Below are positions 17,400-28,227 of a DNA stretch of 64,000 bases, piece by piece. The notes beneath the pieces were generated by a model. It was not told where the DNA came from. It did no database searches and saw only the letters and a program-made list of their open reading frames with translations. The position numbers and the translations under genes were made by a program. Numbering within the stretch: position 1 is the first letter of the stretch; each line of letters opens with the position of its first letter. This stretch comes from Clavelina lepadiformis (taxonomy: Eukaryota; Chordata; Ascidiacea; Aplousobranchia; Clavelinidae). The stretch is from the NCBI RefSeq assembly GCF_947623445.1, contig NC_135240.1:5890001-5954000 (forward strand), read 5' to 3'.

Positions 17400-20300
17400 T
17401 AACATTTTTACTTGTGGACAACATTTAGAGTAAAAAATATTTAAATTAAGATTTTTAACGCTTCTTAGAATTAAATCTATATTCTTTTTAAGAAAATAGC
17501 AAAACTTATTGTCAATTTCTTTTATATGATATATGTCAGTACATCTGTACTTTTCACATAGACATCTTAGCCCTTAATCTTTAGTGACGTCGCAAATTAC
17601 AAATTGCCAGCTTTTGATATCTTTCGCAGGCAAACGTTTGTTTATCTTCTTCGTTCTTATTCTTATCTTTCTTGTTCTTATCTTTCGTTTGTATAAACTT
17701 TGGCCACTTTAGCTTGAAGCTGAACCCATTTATCGCGAACAGATCGTGCGTTTGCTTAACATAACCAAATGGGTAAGCTAAAGTAAAACGAGGTGGAATC
17801 CAAACACAGAAATCTCGCGAGCAAATTTTACTTTTGTTTATCTTGGTCAATTCGCTATTATTTTGTAATTCGATAAACCTGCGCTGCGAAGCTCGTCTCC
17901 AAGACGTCTCCAAGACGCACGCCTCAACGTCCAGTTGCGAGCAGGAAGGCAACAACAGGGCTATGTAATGTATAGTACTGTAACTGCATTTCGTGTGCAT
18001 TCTTCGGTTTTTCGAAGTGACGGGCACTTTACCGCTAGCGCAAAATACACGCTCAGTAGCCCACTCATGTGCGTGTCATTTTTCATTTCACGATAACCAA
18101 TGTATTGAGGTCTGACATTTATTACACACCATATTAAAACGAAATGAGTTAATCTTTTGATGTAAGCTACAGTCATTTTTATAAGTAAGTTTCGGTTGGA
18201 GTTGGACCTTAGGCTACAACATTTTTAAGTTAGTAAAATTTTGCCACAAAGTGTCTTCATTTACAAGACACGGACTAATTGTTTTAAAACTCAAGTTCAC
18301 CTAGAAAAAGTGGTGCACAACTAGTATGTACTTGTTTAACAATTTTCTCTGGTGCATTAACAATAAGGTGACCTAATCTACGTCAAAAAATATATGACAT
18401 TGTCGACAAAGTCTTTAATAATTCAAAATGGATGGAATAATTCTGTACAGAAAAAAAGGTCAATGTCATTTTATTTTCTTTCCTTTGTTTTTTTGTGAAA
18501 AATATTCCAGTCAATTGAAAGTGCAAAAGTCGTAAGTCGCCTGATCAATCCTAGGAGGGCTCGGGAGCATGCCCCTTTTGGCATTTTTGAATTTGCAAGG
18601 TCTAGAATGGCGTAGGATGTATAAAAGATTGCTAGTTCATCAAAAAAGCAAAATGCCTGGGAATAAATTTGCTAAATTTGCAACATTTCTGCACAAATTG
18701 ATACCTTTAAATACGTGACGTTTGGTCACCCTACTCACCAACTGCTGTCCTCCCGTACGTCACAGATATTGAAATGACCAGCTTGACATTGTAGATGTAG
18801 CAAGAAAGACAGGAAAAATTTAGTAGTGGGCAATATATAAACATAAAATCGTAATAAGGAAAAACAGATACGTTACGGACCCTTTGCGTTACCGGAAGTC
18901 CATTAGGGCCTACATGGCTCTGTCCTGGGAAAACGCACTCAGTACATCATACCAAACTAAACTCCAATAGATTGAAATTAGGTGAATTGAAATTATTCGA
19001 ATGTTAAAATGATAATCACAGCTGCGTTACGCATCTACTGTCTATCGTGGATTTCAAAGCAAGTGTCATAAATTTTCCTACATGTAGGCCTAGACGTTTA
19101 CAGTTAATGCTTAGCAAACTCCTTTGTCGCTAAGACCATTAACCGCAAAACAGCTATCAATCAGATTGATTTTCCCAGCCTTACAACATACCCTGTAGGC
19201 TATAAGTTGTTGTGTTTATGGGTACCTACGCAAGAGCTTTTTTATAACATTAGCTGGAAAACTCATGAAAGGAAATTTTCATGATCTTCAAAACACAAAA
19301 AACTTTACGTTTCATAAAGTTATCTTTCTTTGATTGGCCATGTGCTCTTTAAATTTATTGGAAGTGTTTTTTTCTTGTAAAGACTTGCACTTTTTCAAAC
19401 AATAATTTCGATCACCCTAAAATAATGTTCTTCGCAAGCAAAATTCCTATAAGTTACTATATATGCTGCAGCTATATTTTTGAAAAAATTTTATTCTTTA
19501 ATTTATAGGCTATTGAAAATGACTTCATGCATTTTTTGGTTTACACTATGGTCCAAATCGTATATACATACATTTCGTATCATGTACTTACAACTGTAAA
19601 TTAAATATGGATTGTATGATTTTGATTGTGTAATAAAATAAGATTATTATTCATCGTCACACTTCGCTATTAGTTTGGAATGTGGTAATAAGTTAGTAAT
19701 TTTATTCCTATAAGTTAGTTAAGTTATACGTCTACATTAAATTGTTTGAAGTGTTTTCAACCGGAGAAGTGTAATTTTTCCAGCGATTTTTCTCCACTTA
19801 AAATTTAATCGAATTAGCACATTACGTTTGCCAGAAGAAGTTAGAATTGGCAGCTGTTGCCTCCCCCTTGTGCGCGATACACTCTGCGTTGTTCTGTGCT
19901 TTAATGGCCAAATTAATATGGCAAAACATAATTGAAGTGCTTGTTCGAAAGCATATCTTGGTTACTAGCTACTTTCACCTGTTTTACTCGAGGAATAACG
20001 ACAATTTCCACCCGAATGAGGGCCATTCAGATGCTGGATTGCTCTTGTAATTGTTGTATGTGGCATATCTTCTAAGTATTACTCTATTAGGACAAAATTG
20101 TTTAAACGGTTTCCACCTGTGTTGTTGAACTCACTTAAAGCGAAAAGAGTGAAAGGAAAATGAATAGCACGTCTATGGTATATTAACGATATTTTTTGTT
20201 CTTCCATCAAGTTATCACGCGCACTTACAACTTGTTCAAATTTCAGGTGCTTAACAGCTGGCGCTAAGACGGAACCTCGTAATCGGAATGAAATTTCTAC

Positions 20301-21400
20301 ACTGTTATGAAAAACTACAAAAATTAGGCGAACGTCATCGACACAGTAATTTCAAAGACGTATAAGTCGTACGTGTCCTCGGTATAACTAAATACAACAA
20401 ACCGATTTAAAGATATTAAAAACTTAAAGAAGTATGCAGTTACAAGTTAATCTTTCGGGACGAAGTTGACAATATATGAACGGTGACAGGCCGGTTGTAG
20501 TGAAAGCGCCTCCGCTCTTACCCAAGCTATTGTCTTGTCACGTCAAAACGCTTTGTTGGACCAGCGCGGCGCGACCGAGCGGCTCTGTTGATATTAGGCA
20601 GACGTACAGGACAATGGAAATTTTGACAGCATTTTCCTTCTTCAACAACGTGCTCACGAGGGAAGATTTATACGCCGGGTGGTGTCAGAACTCAACCATT
20701 GCTATTCCGATTTTTCCTTAAACACCAGAAAAATGCTGAATGTCACACGCTGATAATTGCTATCTATGCAAAATCTGGCAACTTTGTGAAAACAAGTTTT
20801 TATCTGAGTATTTTATCGTTTGTTCTATGAATCTATGGAGTTATCAAACTCTGTCTTTAGGCCTAAATATAAATCGATTTTGTTCACCGAGTTGTCCCCG
20901 AAAATATTCGAATTAGGTTATATGGTTATATGCAAAAATAACATTTTAAAAACATCTCGTGGTAATCGCCTCGTGCAAAAGAACGCGAGCGACGAATCAC
21001 TTTAAACCAGTTAAATTTAAAAGAAAATACTCGGTATTTAACCATTGTTCTGTGCCGTACTTCTGTTTGATCGAGTTCTTAAGTCCTTAACTCTCAATTT
21101 GTCCGTTCGTGTTCGGTAGCCTTTAAAATCGATCATACAATTGATATTTTCACTGCGCATGGTAACCGGTTAAATGAATAAGTTGAATTTTGTCAGTTTG
21201 TTTTCACAGTCGGCATTCGACCGAATGACACTTCTACCAAAATTTTACTGGTTGTCTCCGACAATATGTCACCTTAATGGACCAATAAGCGGATTGGCGC
21301 AGGCGACGCTTCATTGATATTAGAACAACCGTTACGTTCTTATAAAGCTTATGTTAAACTGGCTTTTGCTTCCGGAAAAAAACAAAAGTTTCGAAAGTTT
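17400..21400. other. Gene-poor region between RPS17 and the PRDM13-like gene
   Basis: This is 4 kb of AT-rich sequence without a convincing gene. The longest open frame is 148 codons on the minus strand (17581-18027). It has a lysine/asparagine-rich end and resembles nothing I know, so it is probably fortuitous. The right part holds a cluster of E-boxes, listed separately. The size and position next to a developmental transcription factor gene suggest regulatory DNA, but this is inference. Confidence 0.35.
19976..20260. promoter_or_regulatory. Cluster of E-boxes upstream of the PRDM13-like gene
   Basis: CACCTG occurs at 19976-19981 and 20114-20119, its reverse complement CAGGTG at 20244-20249, and CAGCTG at 20255-20260. 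Four such E-boxes in 285 bases of AT-rich DNA is more than expected. bHLH factors, or Snail-type repressors for CACCTG, bind these sites. In vertebrates the bHLH factor Ptf1a controls Prdm13. A link here is inference. Confidence 0.25.
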
Positions 21401-21417
21401 TTATCCGGACACGTTGT

Positions 21418-21460
21418 TATAAAATATAGATCTTTGTCATTTTCAAGTTGCCTCTGAGCA
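21418..21460 (+). promoter_or_regulatory. Candidate core promoter and 5' leader exon of the PRDM13-like gene
   Basis: A good TATA box (TATAAAAT, 21418-21425) is followed about 30 bases later by a likely start region. A splice donor context CTGAGCA|GTAAGC lies at 21460/21461. A matching strong acceptor (TTTTTTTGCAG, ending about 22156) lies just before the start codon at 22179. This suggests a short non-coding first exon and an intron of about 700 bases. No transcript evidence is available. Confidence 0.35.
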
Positions 21461-21604
21461 GTAAGCAACAAGAAATTTTTTAGACATCTGAAGAAGATTA
21501 AAGTTTTAAAATTAACCTCGCTATAACTTTTAACAAATATTATTTGATATTAACAATAATCATAATAACATACTTCAAAATAATATGTTTTTAAAATTAA
21601 TGTT

Positions 21605-21845
21605 ATTACATTTTTTATGTTAAAAATTATCACCAATCGACGCCATACTTTTGGTATAACTGCAAACGATGCAAAGTATGCGCAAGCTTATAATGAACTT
21701 AAAGAAAATATCTTGCGATTGGACGTCAACGATACAAAAAACTGCGACCAAGAAAAGGGCCGAATTTGAAGTACTTTTGTCATATCTAGAGGGACTCGGA
21801 CAGCCGAGGGCCTTCAAATTGGATGAAGTATATGATGAGGATTAA
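21605..21845 (+). other. Open frames of unknown status upstream of the PRDM13-like gene
   Basis: Two overlapping + strand frames look mildly protein-like. One starts at 21618 and runs about 50 codons (contains DAKYAQAYNELKENILRLD). The other ends at about 21845 (contains KRAEFEVLLSYLEGLGQPRA and then FKLDEVYDED). They could be part of a small exon or a decayed gene copy, or chance. I do not recognise the sequence. It lies in what I model as the first intron of the PRDM13-like gene. Confidence 0.15.
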
Positions 21846-22178
21846 TAAGCTGAGTAGTGATAGTGCAGCGGAGCAAATTAGTGGTAATTAAAATTGCATC
21901 GGTATTTGCAATTTTAAAACTGTCGATTAGTTGTTTGTTAACCAGTGTTAAGAAACATTTGCAAAAAAAAAGAAAGTTGGATGGGAAAAACGAAAGATAG
22001 CCGACGTATATGCTTAAATCGTGATTCAAGCCAGTCCTATATAAAATAGCTGCATAAAAATTATATTAGATAGAATTAATGGCAACCTTCATGTGGTAGA
22101 AGAATTATCAGCTTTTTTTCAAACTTGTCCAAATCATTTGTGTGATTTTTTTGCAGATATTGATGCGACAAATCGAAA

Positions 22179-23433
22179 ATGAAATCAACATTTTCAGGTC
22201 ATTCTGTGTTGGGCGAAGCCGCTTTGAGATATAAAACCCACGAATCGCAGCAACAAATTCCTCAAGGGCTGTGGCAATATTATCTCCAGCATGCGCTTCA
22301 AGTTTCTGATACCTCACAACTCTACCAAAGGCTCGGATTCCGTAATCTGTTTCCGTGGGGTTTGGGTGTTCCTCAAAACGGAAAACTGGGGAGTTGTCCG
22401 ATGATTTTTCCTTCCCAGTTTAAACCGCACGAATTTCCGGGAATAGACCATCGCTTGCTAGCAACAGGCCCTTCGCCGATCACCCAATACTTCTCCGGCG
22501 GTGTAGCGTCTACGCCAAATACTGGCTACTGTCCTGAGAAATGTGATTTAAGCTGCAAAACTTTCGGGAAACTTCATAAGCAGACACCCCATGTATATTC
22601 TGCTTTTTCTTTGGCCGAGAAGGAATTTGTGAGGAAAAGTAACCCCCGGGACCTTGCAGTCATGTCCCCTAATTTGGAACAATGTTATCCCGGTGGACTG
22701 TGCCTGCCTTTCCCGAGAGCCCCATTTTCCGGGAATTACCTCTCGGAGAGAAGTAAAAAAGAGGACAATCTTCGAAATGAAGTATCAACATTTAATTTAA
22801 TTTCATTCAACTCCGCAAGGAATTTGGGAGACAGAAAAGTAGGGACAGCGCAAAGAACAGCAGAGTCCATCATACGCCCTCAAACCCAGCCTTGGTTTCC
22901 AAACGCCTTAATTCGAAATGATTTGGAAAAAACTGTAACTGCCCTGAAAAGCGAAACAATGATTCAAACCAAGTCAGACCCTCAAAGCACCAACTCATTA
23001 AAAGTGAGAACGCACCAATGTTTCTACTGCGGGAAGCTTTACTCGCGAAAATACGGATTAAAAATCCACATCCGCACTCACACCGGATATAAACCGCTTA
23101 AATGCAAAGTACGTGACAATGGGTAACTCGAACGGCAGAAATTAGTTAATTTAATTGAAATTAATGAATTGGAGAATGAGAAAAACTTATTTTCTTTTCA
23201 CCTTTTTCTAGGTTTGTTCCCGGCCCTTCGGAGACCCCAGCAACCTTAACAAACACGTCCGCCTGCACGCAATCGGCGACACACCGTACAAGTGCGAGTT
23301 CTGCGGCAAAGTCCTGGTCCGCCGCCGTGACCTTGAACGACACGTGAAATCACGTCATCCTGAAATAGCTAGCGCATGCGCAAAAGATGCGGTTAAATGT
23401 CCCCCAGCTGATCCTCGACTATGGACCGCTTGA
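22179..23433 (+). CDS. PRDM13: PRDM13-like C2H2 zinc-finger transcription factor, no PR domain seen
   Basis: This is a nuclear DNA-binding protein. Exon 1 (22179-23108) joins exon 2 (23212-23433) in phase, giving 383 residues. The C-terminus holds three adjacent C2H2 fingers: CFYCGKLYSRKYGLKIHIRT (about residues 285-305), CSRPFGDPSNLNKHVRLH split across the intron, and CEFCGKVLVRRRDLERHVKS. These match the terminal finger block of vertebrate PRDM13 almost residue for residue. The first 280 residues are low-complexity and unlike known domains. The N-terminal PR (SET-like) domain and the separate first finger of PRDM13 are not visible. An in-frame TGA just upstream of the ATG, right after a good acceptor, supports 22179 as the start. 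An alternative acceptor at 22198 would allow joining to upstream PR-domain exons, but I found none in the window. PRDM13 homologues act in neuronal subtype specification. Confidence 0.8.
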
Positions 23434-23533
23434 TGGCGTTCTAACCTTTATATGACGATCATATTTTGTAATGTTCAGTTATTTGTTTTTATAGTTCGGT
23501 GGTAGAGAAACCGCAAAAGGTGTAGAATTTGTC

Positions 23534-23539
23534 AATAAA
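23534..23539 (+). terminator. Polyadenylation signal of the PRDM13-like gene
   Basis: This canonical AATAAA lies 101 bases after the stop codon, a typical distance for a compact genome. Confidence 0.6.
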
Positions 23540-26064
23540 TCTAATATTTAATATAATTTCTTTGGCCTTTGTTATGACACAATTAAGAGACAAATGAGTT
23601 TGCAGGTTTTTTAAGTAGGACAGTATAGTTAAAAGGACCTAATACATGTTTTTGGTTAAATATTCTTGGTAATTGCTTTGCAATTAGAGTTTTAACGAAC
23701 TGATTTATATACATCGGTGCAAAACCCACAGATTTATTAACATAAAGTTAATTGGAAAATTCGTTTTAACATGGGACGGTTATTTTCAAGTTGATCACGT
23801 TTGCGACGTCTTATAACGTCATAATACAACAGCATAATGCATTCACATGGAAGTGCAAAATTTCAAAACGGATTTTTCTTTTCTCTGGAGGGTTTTGCAT
23901 CAATTGTTGTGCGTGATAACTTAGTCTGAGTTTTTGAGACGAATCACATCTTCCCGTTCATTGACCAGATGATGGAAAACATAATTCCTATAAATCATAA
24001 CTTCTGTCGGGCAAGCACCGAAAATAATGAAAATGAGTGGTTCGAGTAAAGTTTGCTACAATAAACAGTTAGCTTAGGAACACGACTAAATGCGTTAGGA
24101 ACAGTTGTAAATCTGATAGAAATGTTTTTGAAGGCATCGTGATTATTTTCTCTTTCCACTGATGGTGGTTTATTCGCCCCACAGTGTCTAAACACTGTCA
24201 TTGCTTGTGAACGCGACCTGAGTTAACATGAATTTTGTCTCTTACAAGGCTATTTCAAGATAGCAACGAGTAAAAAATTGAACTTTCTCTTTTAACTTGT
24301 ATAAACATTTATCTACAGGTTAGAATTTCATTTATAATTTAAATTAAAATTGTTCGTGTCTCGTCAGGTAAAGAGCGTAAATGCAGAACATGTGATCTAT
24401 ACTAAGGGATTGTTAGAACTTTCATGCAACATAAAATGTTAGCGCTTCGGTAAGCGCCATTGGAGCGTGGCGAAATGCGCCAGAAACTCAAACTGGCGTT
24501 TGGCGTCAGGCTTCGCACAAGAGCCATGCAACCGAATTCTCGCGCCACCAAAAAGAGACATGTAAATGACAATAATATTGAAAGAATATTTGCATTAAAA
24601 CTTGACCAGTTACACTGAGGTTCATCGTTAGAGCATGAGATATAGCGAGTTGACAGAGTAAATTATTCATTGTTGTTCATAGAAAAGTTAAGAATAATAA
24701 TAATTATTTCAAAAATACCGACATTTGAATTGAAGGATAGTAAGTTTTAAGTCACGTGTTATCATCAAGTCACATGTTATAATTGCCATATATATAAAAC
24801 GCTTTGCGATATATGTGAGTATAGCGCCGCGGTAACTGAGATGTTCGTGGCATTTTTTGAAATTGCTTCTCGGCGGGAGACCGAAGGATAGAACGCGGCT
24901 TCATTCGTTTCGTCATAGGCCCAGTGGGGTGTTATGATGAACCCTGTTATCAGAATTAATGAAAAGAAAATGGCTCAGCGTTATTGTAGATTGTCCCGCT
25001 TTATTGAACCAATGTTACGAAGTGAAAGATCCAAAGTGTTTGATGACCTGCGAAAATAGCCAAGATGCTTCTTTGATTGTGTGCTCACAATTTCCTTGTT
25101 GCTGAGATGCAGGGCTGTCGTTTACGGTGTTTGTCGTGTTCCTGCCTCTATTTCTGGAAGTACACCGACAACAAAGTACACATAGTCCTGTCCTGGCAGA
25201 GAGTCCTCAAAGTTGTTTCCCATGTCGAGTGCAGTATGATCAAGTCATCTGCAAAAACATATTTTGATGGCTACGTCATTGATAGCTCATAAATGTAGAT
25301 GTTGAAAAAGAAACCAGGAGAGGCCAGGAGCAGGATTATGTTAGAGCCATAGATATCTTATTGCTTTTATGAAAATAAGACAAAACAAGACAATTTAGAA
25401 TTGCGTTATCGACATTGTTTTTTAAAATTTTATGCGAGCATGGGTATAGGTAGTAAGAAGATCCGTAACTAACTTAATTGGGGTACCAGACGGAGCCAAG
25501 GACTTCCTGAAAGGGGCTGAACAACAACAACAACTAATACAAATGCGTTGCGTATAAACTATGTTTAGCACAATTTCGTTAGGATGGCGCCAATCTTTTT
25601 CCAGGAGGGGCTGAAAATCCCTATTTACGGGCCTGGTTATAACAATTTATTGATGTTTAACCGTGGTGTTGTTTGTAAAAAAGTTTATCAACTGATGAAC
25701 ATAAAAAGGAAACTACTGTAGATACGACTCAGATACAAATAAGTTACGTAGATACATAAAGAAGGTTACGGCAGTGGCAAACTACTCTATGACGTCAAAG
25801 AAAAGTTGATCTCTTTTCAGTTTAATTTTAAAGAAATTCATATCAAAACTCAAACTCTTGACTGTCAGAACACTTGTTTATTTTTTTCCACCGAATTTCG
25901 AACCGACTCTACAACATCTACTCAGGCGGTGATATTGTGGTCATTGGAAGATATTTTTTGCTGCAGTATTTATAGATTTTTATTTGAACAAAGTTTTAGG
26001 CATTTTATTTTCAAAGAATTGTATAGCTTCATAATTTATTCTACTTTGTTAGAATAAGCAGTAA
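23540..26064. other. Intergenic region with retroelement debris
   Basis: This stretch holds no host gene I can support. It contains a LINE reverse-transcriptase fragment (25077-25330, minus), listed separately. Near 24829 is a short phrase, TAGCGCCGCGGTAACTGAG, almost identical to part of the foldback element at 50425-50805. The remainder is AT-rich sequence without a clear pattern. Confidence 0.4.
25077..25330 (-). mobile_element. Decayed non-LTR (LINE) reverse-transcriptase fragment
   Basis: Read on the minus strand, the fragment encodes FNIYIYEL, then KYVFADDLIILHSTWETTLR, a short TLCQDRTMCTLL-like stretch, and RQPCISATRKL. FADD is the catalytic [YF]xDD-type motif of the reverse-transcriptase palm. 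The spacing from FNIY to the motif and the following W..T...L..D are typical of Jockey/L2-type LINE polymerases. The frame is broken by stop codons and nothing recognisable remains on either side, so this is a dead 5'-truncated or internally eroded copy. It lies about 730 bases upstream of the discoidin gene. Confidence 0.65.
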
Positions 26065-27588
26065 ATGAAGATGACGTCATTGATAGCGCCCGTTTTAGTT
26101 CTAGCTGTTAATCTCGCGACGTATGTGCTCAGTCAAAATGAACAGATATGTCTTTCTCTTCAACGTGGTCCGTCAGGACCCCCGCAAGGGAAAGGCCAAC
26201 AATGTACATAGGCCTATAGCAGACCGGCCGTGCCAAGAGTGGTGCGTGGGCGCAAAGGAATGAAAGGAGACGTCGGTCCACCTGGCCAGTGCCAATGCAA
26301 TGTGAGCGAAGTTATCGAACTTAGAGAGCGTCTGGACGAACTTGAACGTGAGTCCATTCATATGTAAAATATATTGTCAAATTGTAAATATGAGTCAAGC
26401 AAACAGTCATTATTTCATATAAAAACATAACTTATCAAAATTGTGGTTAAGTATGTAGCAGGTATTCTATGTTTTGGTCAGATACATCAACTGAAACAAT
26501 TGTCAGACTGAATCGTTTGTACAGACTTTTCCGAGGTATATTATGTACCATACTGTAGTTACCGTGACGCGACAGTTAATCAAACGACAGTTTATCGAAC
26601 GACAGTTGATCGAACGACATTTTATCGAACGACAATTAATCGAACGACAGCTGATCGAATCGACTGGGTTAGGGTTAGGGTTAGGATTTATCGTTCGATA
26701 AACTGTCGTTCGATTAACTGTCGTAGTACCGTAGTTACAGTAAATACAATGTCTAACAGTGATTCATTACGTTATTAAACAGATTCGATAACAGACTACA
26801 TAAAATTGTTGGAGTATATTGTAAAGGTTAATCGTGGAACAGCTGCACTTGATTCTTAGGTTCAAATTCAAATGTATTTCGCATTCAAGTGTATATGACA
26901 AGCGACTGATAAAATTTACAATTTTTGCAGAGGATTTATGCTTGGTTGGTGTGAAAAGTGGTAAAGTAGAAGATGAGGATATGACCGCTTTATCAATTTT
27001 CGATGATTATTATGCTGCTCATGAAGAAAGATTGGATAGAACTGACGGTGGAGGAAATTGCTGGCAACCTCCTGCATCCGCATGGCGTATGTCGTGCGTT
27101 ATGTCAATCAATAGGATATTTTTCGATCATCCAATGTAATGAAATGACGTATTATTTTCGTGCAGGGTCGCCAGGCGAGTGGCTTCAAGTTGACCTGAAA
27201 ACTCCGACCACAATGACAGGTGTGGTCACACAGGGAAGGCCTGATTCATCAAAATGGGTGACCAGCTTCAAAATAGCGTTTGGAAATTTCACCGATCACC
27301 TAAAAATGATACAAGATTTCGATGAAGAAGATGTTGTAAGTTTAAGTTTAGAAGAAAACTCAGTCTGAGATTCAGTTTGATTTTTGAGTATAAGGATGTT
27401 ATATGATTGAGCTGAGCGTATATACTCAAACTTTATGTTTAACTATTTAGATTTTTCGAGGCAACAGAGACAGGTCAAGCCACGTGGTAAATATGTTCCC
27501 GAACCCAGTTACGGCCAGATACTTCAGACTTATCGTCCAAACCTTTCATGATTTCATCGCTTTACGCTTGGATTATCTGACTTGCTAA
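26065..27588 (+). CDS. Secreted protein with short collagen-like segment and discoidin (F5/8 type C) domain
   Basis: This is an extracellular protein of about 232 residues. The start ATG gives a signal peptide (MKMTSLIAPVLVLAVNLATY). My exon model is 26065-26171, 26220-26347 (or from 26223), 26931-27086, 27166-27335 and 27451-27588, and phases agree throughout. After the signal comes a short collagen-like stretch (RGRKGMKGDVGPPGQCQC) and a helical segment, VSEVIELRERLDELEQ. The discoidin domain runs to the C-terminus: DLCLVGVKSGKVEDEDMTAL, SPGEWLQVDLKTPTTMTGVV, and a last exon with ARYFRLIVQTFHDF, ending LDYLTC. First and last cysteines fit the domain's terminal disulphide. Discoidin domains bind carbohydrate, phospholipid or collagen. 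Collagen-stalked oligomeric lectins are common in invertebrate immunity and matrix, so such a role is possible. Without the 48 to 51-base intron at 26172 an in-frame TAG near 26209 would end the protein early. Confidence 0.78.
26563..26730. mobile_element. Inverted-repeat element with 15-bp subrepeats and telomere-motif core
   Basis: The element is flanked by the exact 8-bp direct repeat GTAGTTAC (26555-26562 and 26731-26738). The left arm has six degenerate 15-bp units of the form ACAGTTTATCGAACG. Then comes GGGTTAGGGTTAGGGTTAGG (about 26666-26685). The right arm has two to three of the same units inverted (TTATCGTTCGATAAACTGTC and CGATTAACTGTCG). The outer ends match over some 30 bases in inverted orientation (GACAGTTAATC). 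It has no coding capacity and lies in the second intron (26348-26930) of the discoidin gene. The 8-bp duplication suggests a hAT-like cut-and-paste origin, but the family is not one I can name. Confidence 0.75.
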
Positions 27589-27768
27589 GTTCAGAACACG
27601 ACCGAGCTGAAAACGCCGCCATATTGATATTTGCTCCCAATTACAACTTCATAAATTTGTTCACCATTTTGACATTGTCACTTTGTGTATTTGATTTTGC
27701 TGTGGCATTTTAATAATGATCAACTTATTTGATGTTGTCTGAACCGTTTTAACCAAGTTTCAAAGTAA

Positions 27769-27774
27769 AATAAA
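27769..27774 (+). terminator. Candidate polyadenylation signal of the discoidin gene
   Basis: This AATAAA is 180 bases after the stop codon. The inverted-repeat element at 27778 begins only three bases later, so the cleavage site probably lies within that element's left end. Confidence 0.5.
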
Positions 27775-27777
27775 AAA

Positions 27778-27960
27778 CAGGATATAGTTTGGCACTCTGA
27801 AGATAAATTTTATACTATTCGATAGCCTACTACTGTTTCAGGTGTACTGCGAAGTACATTTAAGTATTTCGCAGTACACCCGAACAAACAAGCTTATGCT
27901 TGCGAAAGCTCGTGTAGAAAAATATAAATGTCAACCTTCAGAGTGCCAAACTATATCCTG
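27778..27960. mobile_element. MITE-like element with 25-bp inverted ends and nested hairpin
   Basis: The left end CAGGATATAGTTTGGCACTC, extended by TGAAG, is the exact inverse of the right end (CTTCAGAGTGCCAAACTATA, then TCCTG). Inside, GTGTACTGCGAAGTAC and TTCGCAGTACACC form a second inverted pair around 27842-27889. There is no coding frame. A clear target duplication is not visible, so the exact boundaries could be a few bases wider. Confidence 0.7.
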
Positions 27961-28086
27961 TAACTTATTTGAGAATTACATGTTTATTTCAATGCTTTTG
28001 TAAAGTATTAGAAAACAGGTTTGGTATAATGTTGTATCTTTATTATTATGAGTTATACTAAAGAACGATGTTTTTTCACCCACGCT

Positions 28087-28225
28087 GTATATATATACAT
28101 TATATAATCGTAGATATTTCAAAAGTGAAATATTAATTTAATTTTCAATTATATTGTACATCTATTTATACGTATGTATATCTAATATAGGCCTATCTAA
28201 TCCAATATATATATTATATATGTAC
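28087..28225. repeat. TA-rich low-complexity tract
   Basis: Several runs of TATATA-type dinucleotide repeats (for example TATATATATACATTATATA from about 28088 and ATATATATATTATATATG near 28205) are interspersed with other AT-rich sequence. The tract ends at the left border of the next element. Confidence 0.6.
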
Positions 28226-28227
28226 AC

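Noticed and set aside
26205-26222. 19-base intron (GTACAT...CAG) to remove the TAG in the discoidin gene, or calling the gene a pseudogene
   Set aside because: Nineteen bases is too short for known splicing and would shift the frame. A 48 or 51-base intron from 26172 restores the frame exactly.
26666-26685. TTAGGG-type repeats as a sign of a chromosome end
   Set aside because: Only about three units, enclosed in an inverted-repeat element with an 8-bp duplication inside an intron, and genes continue on both sides.
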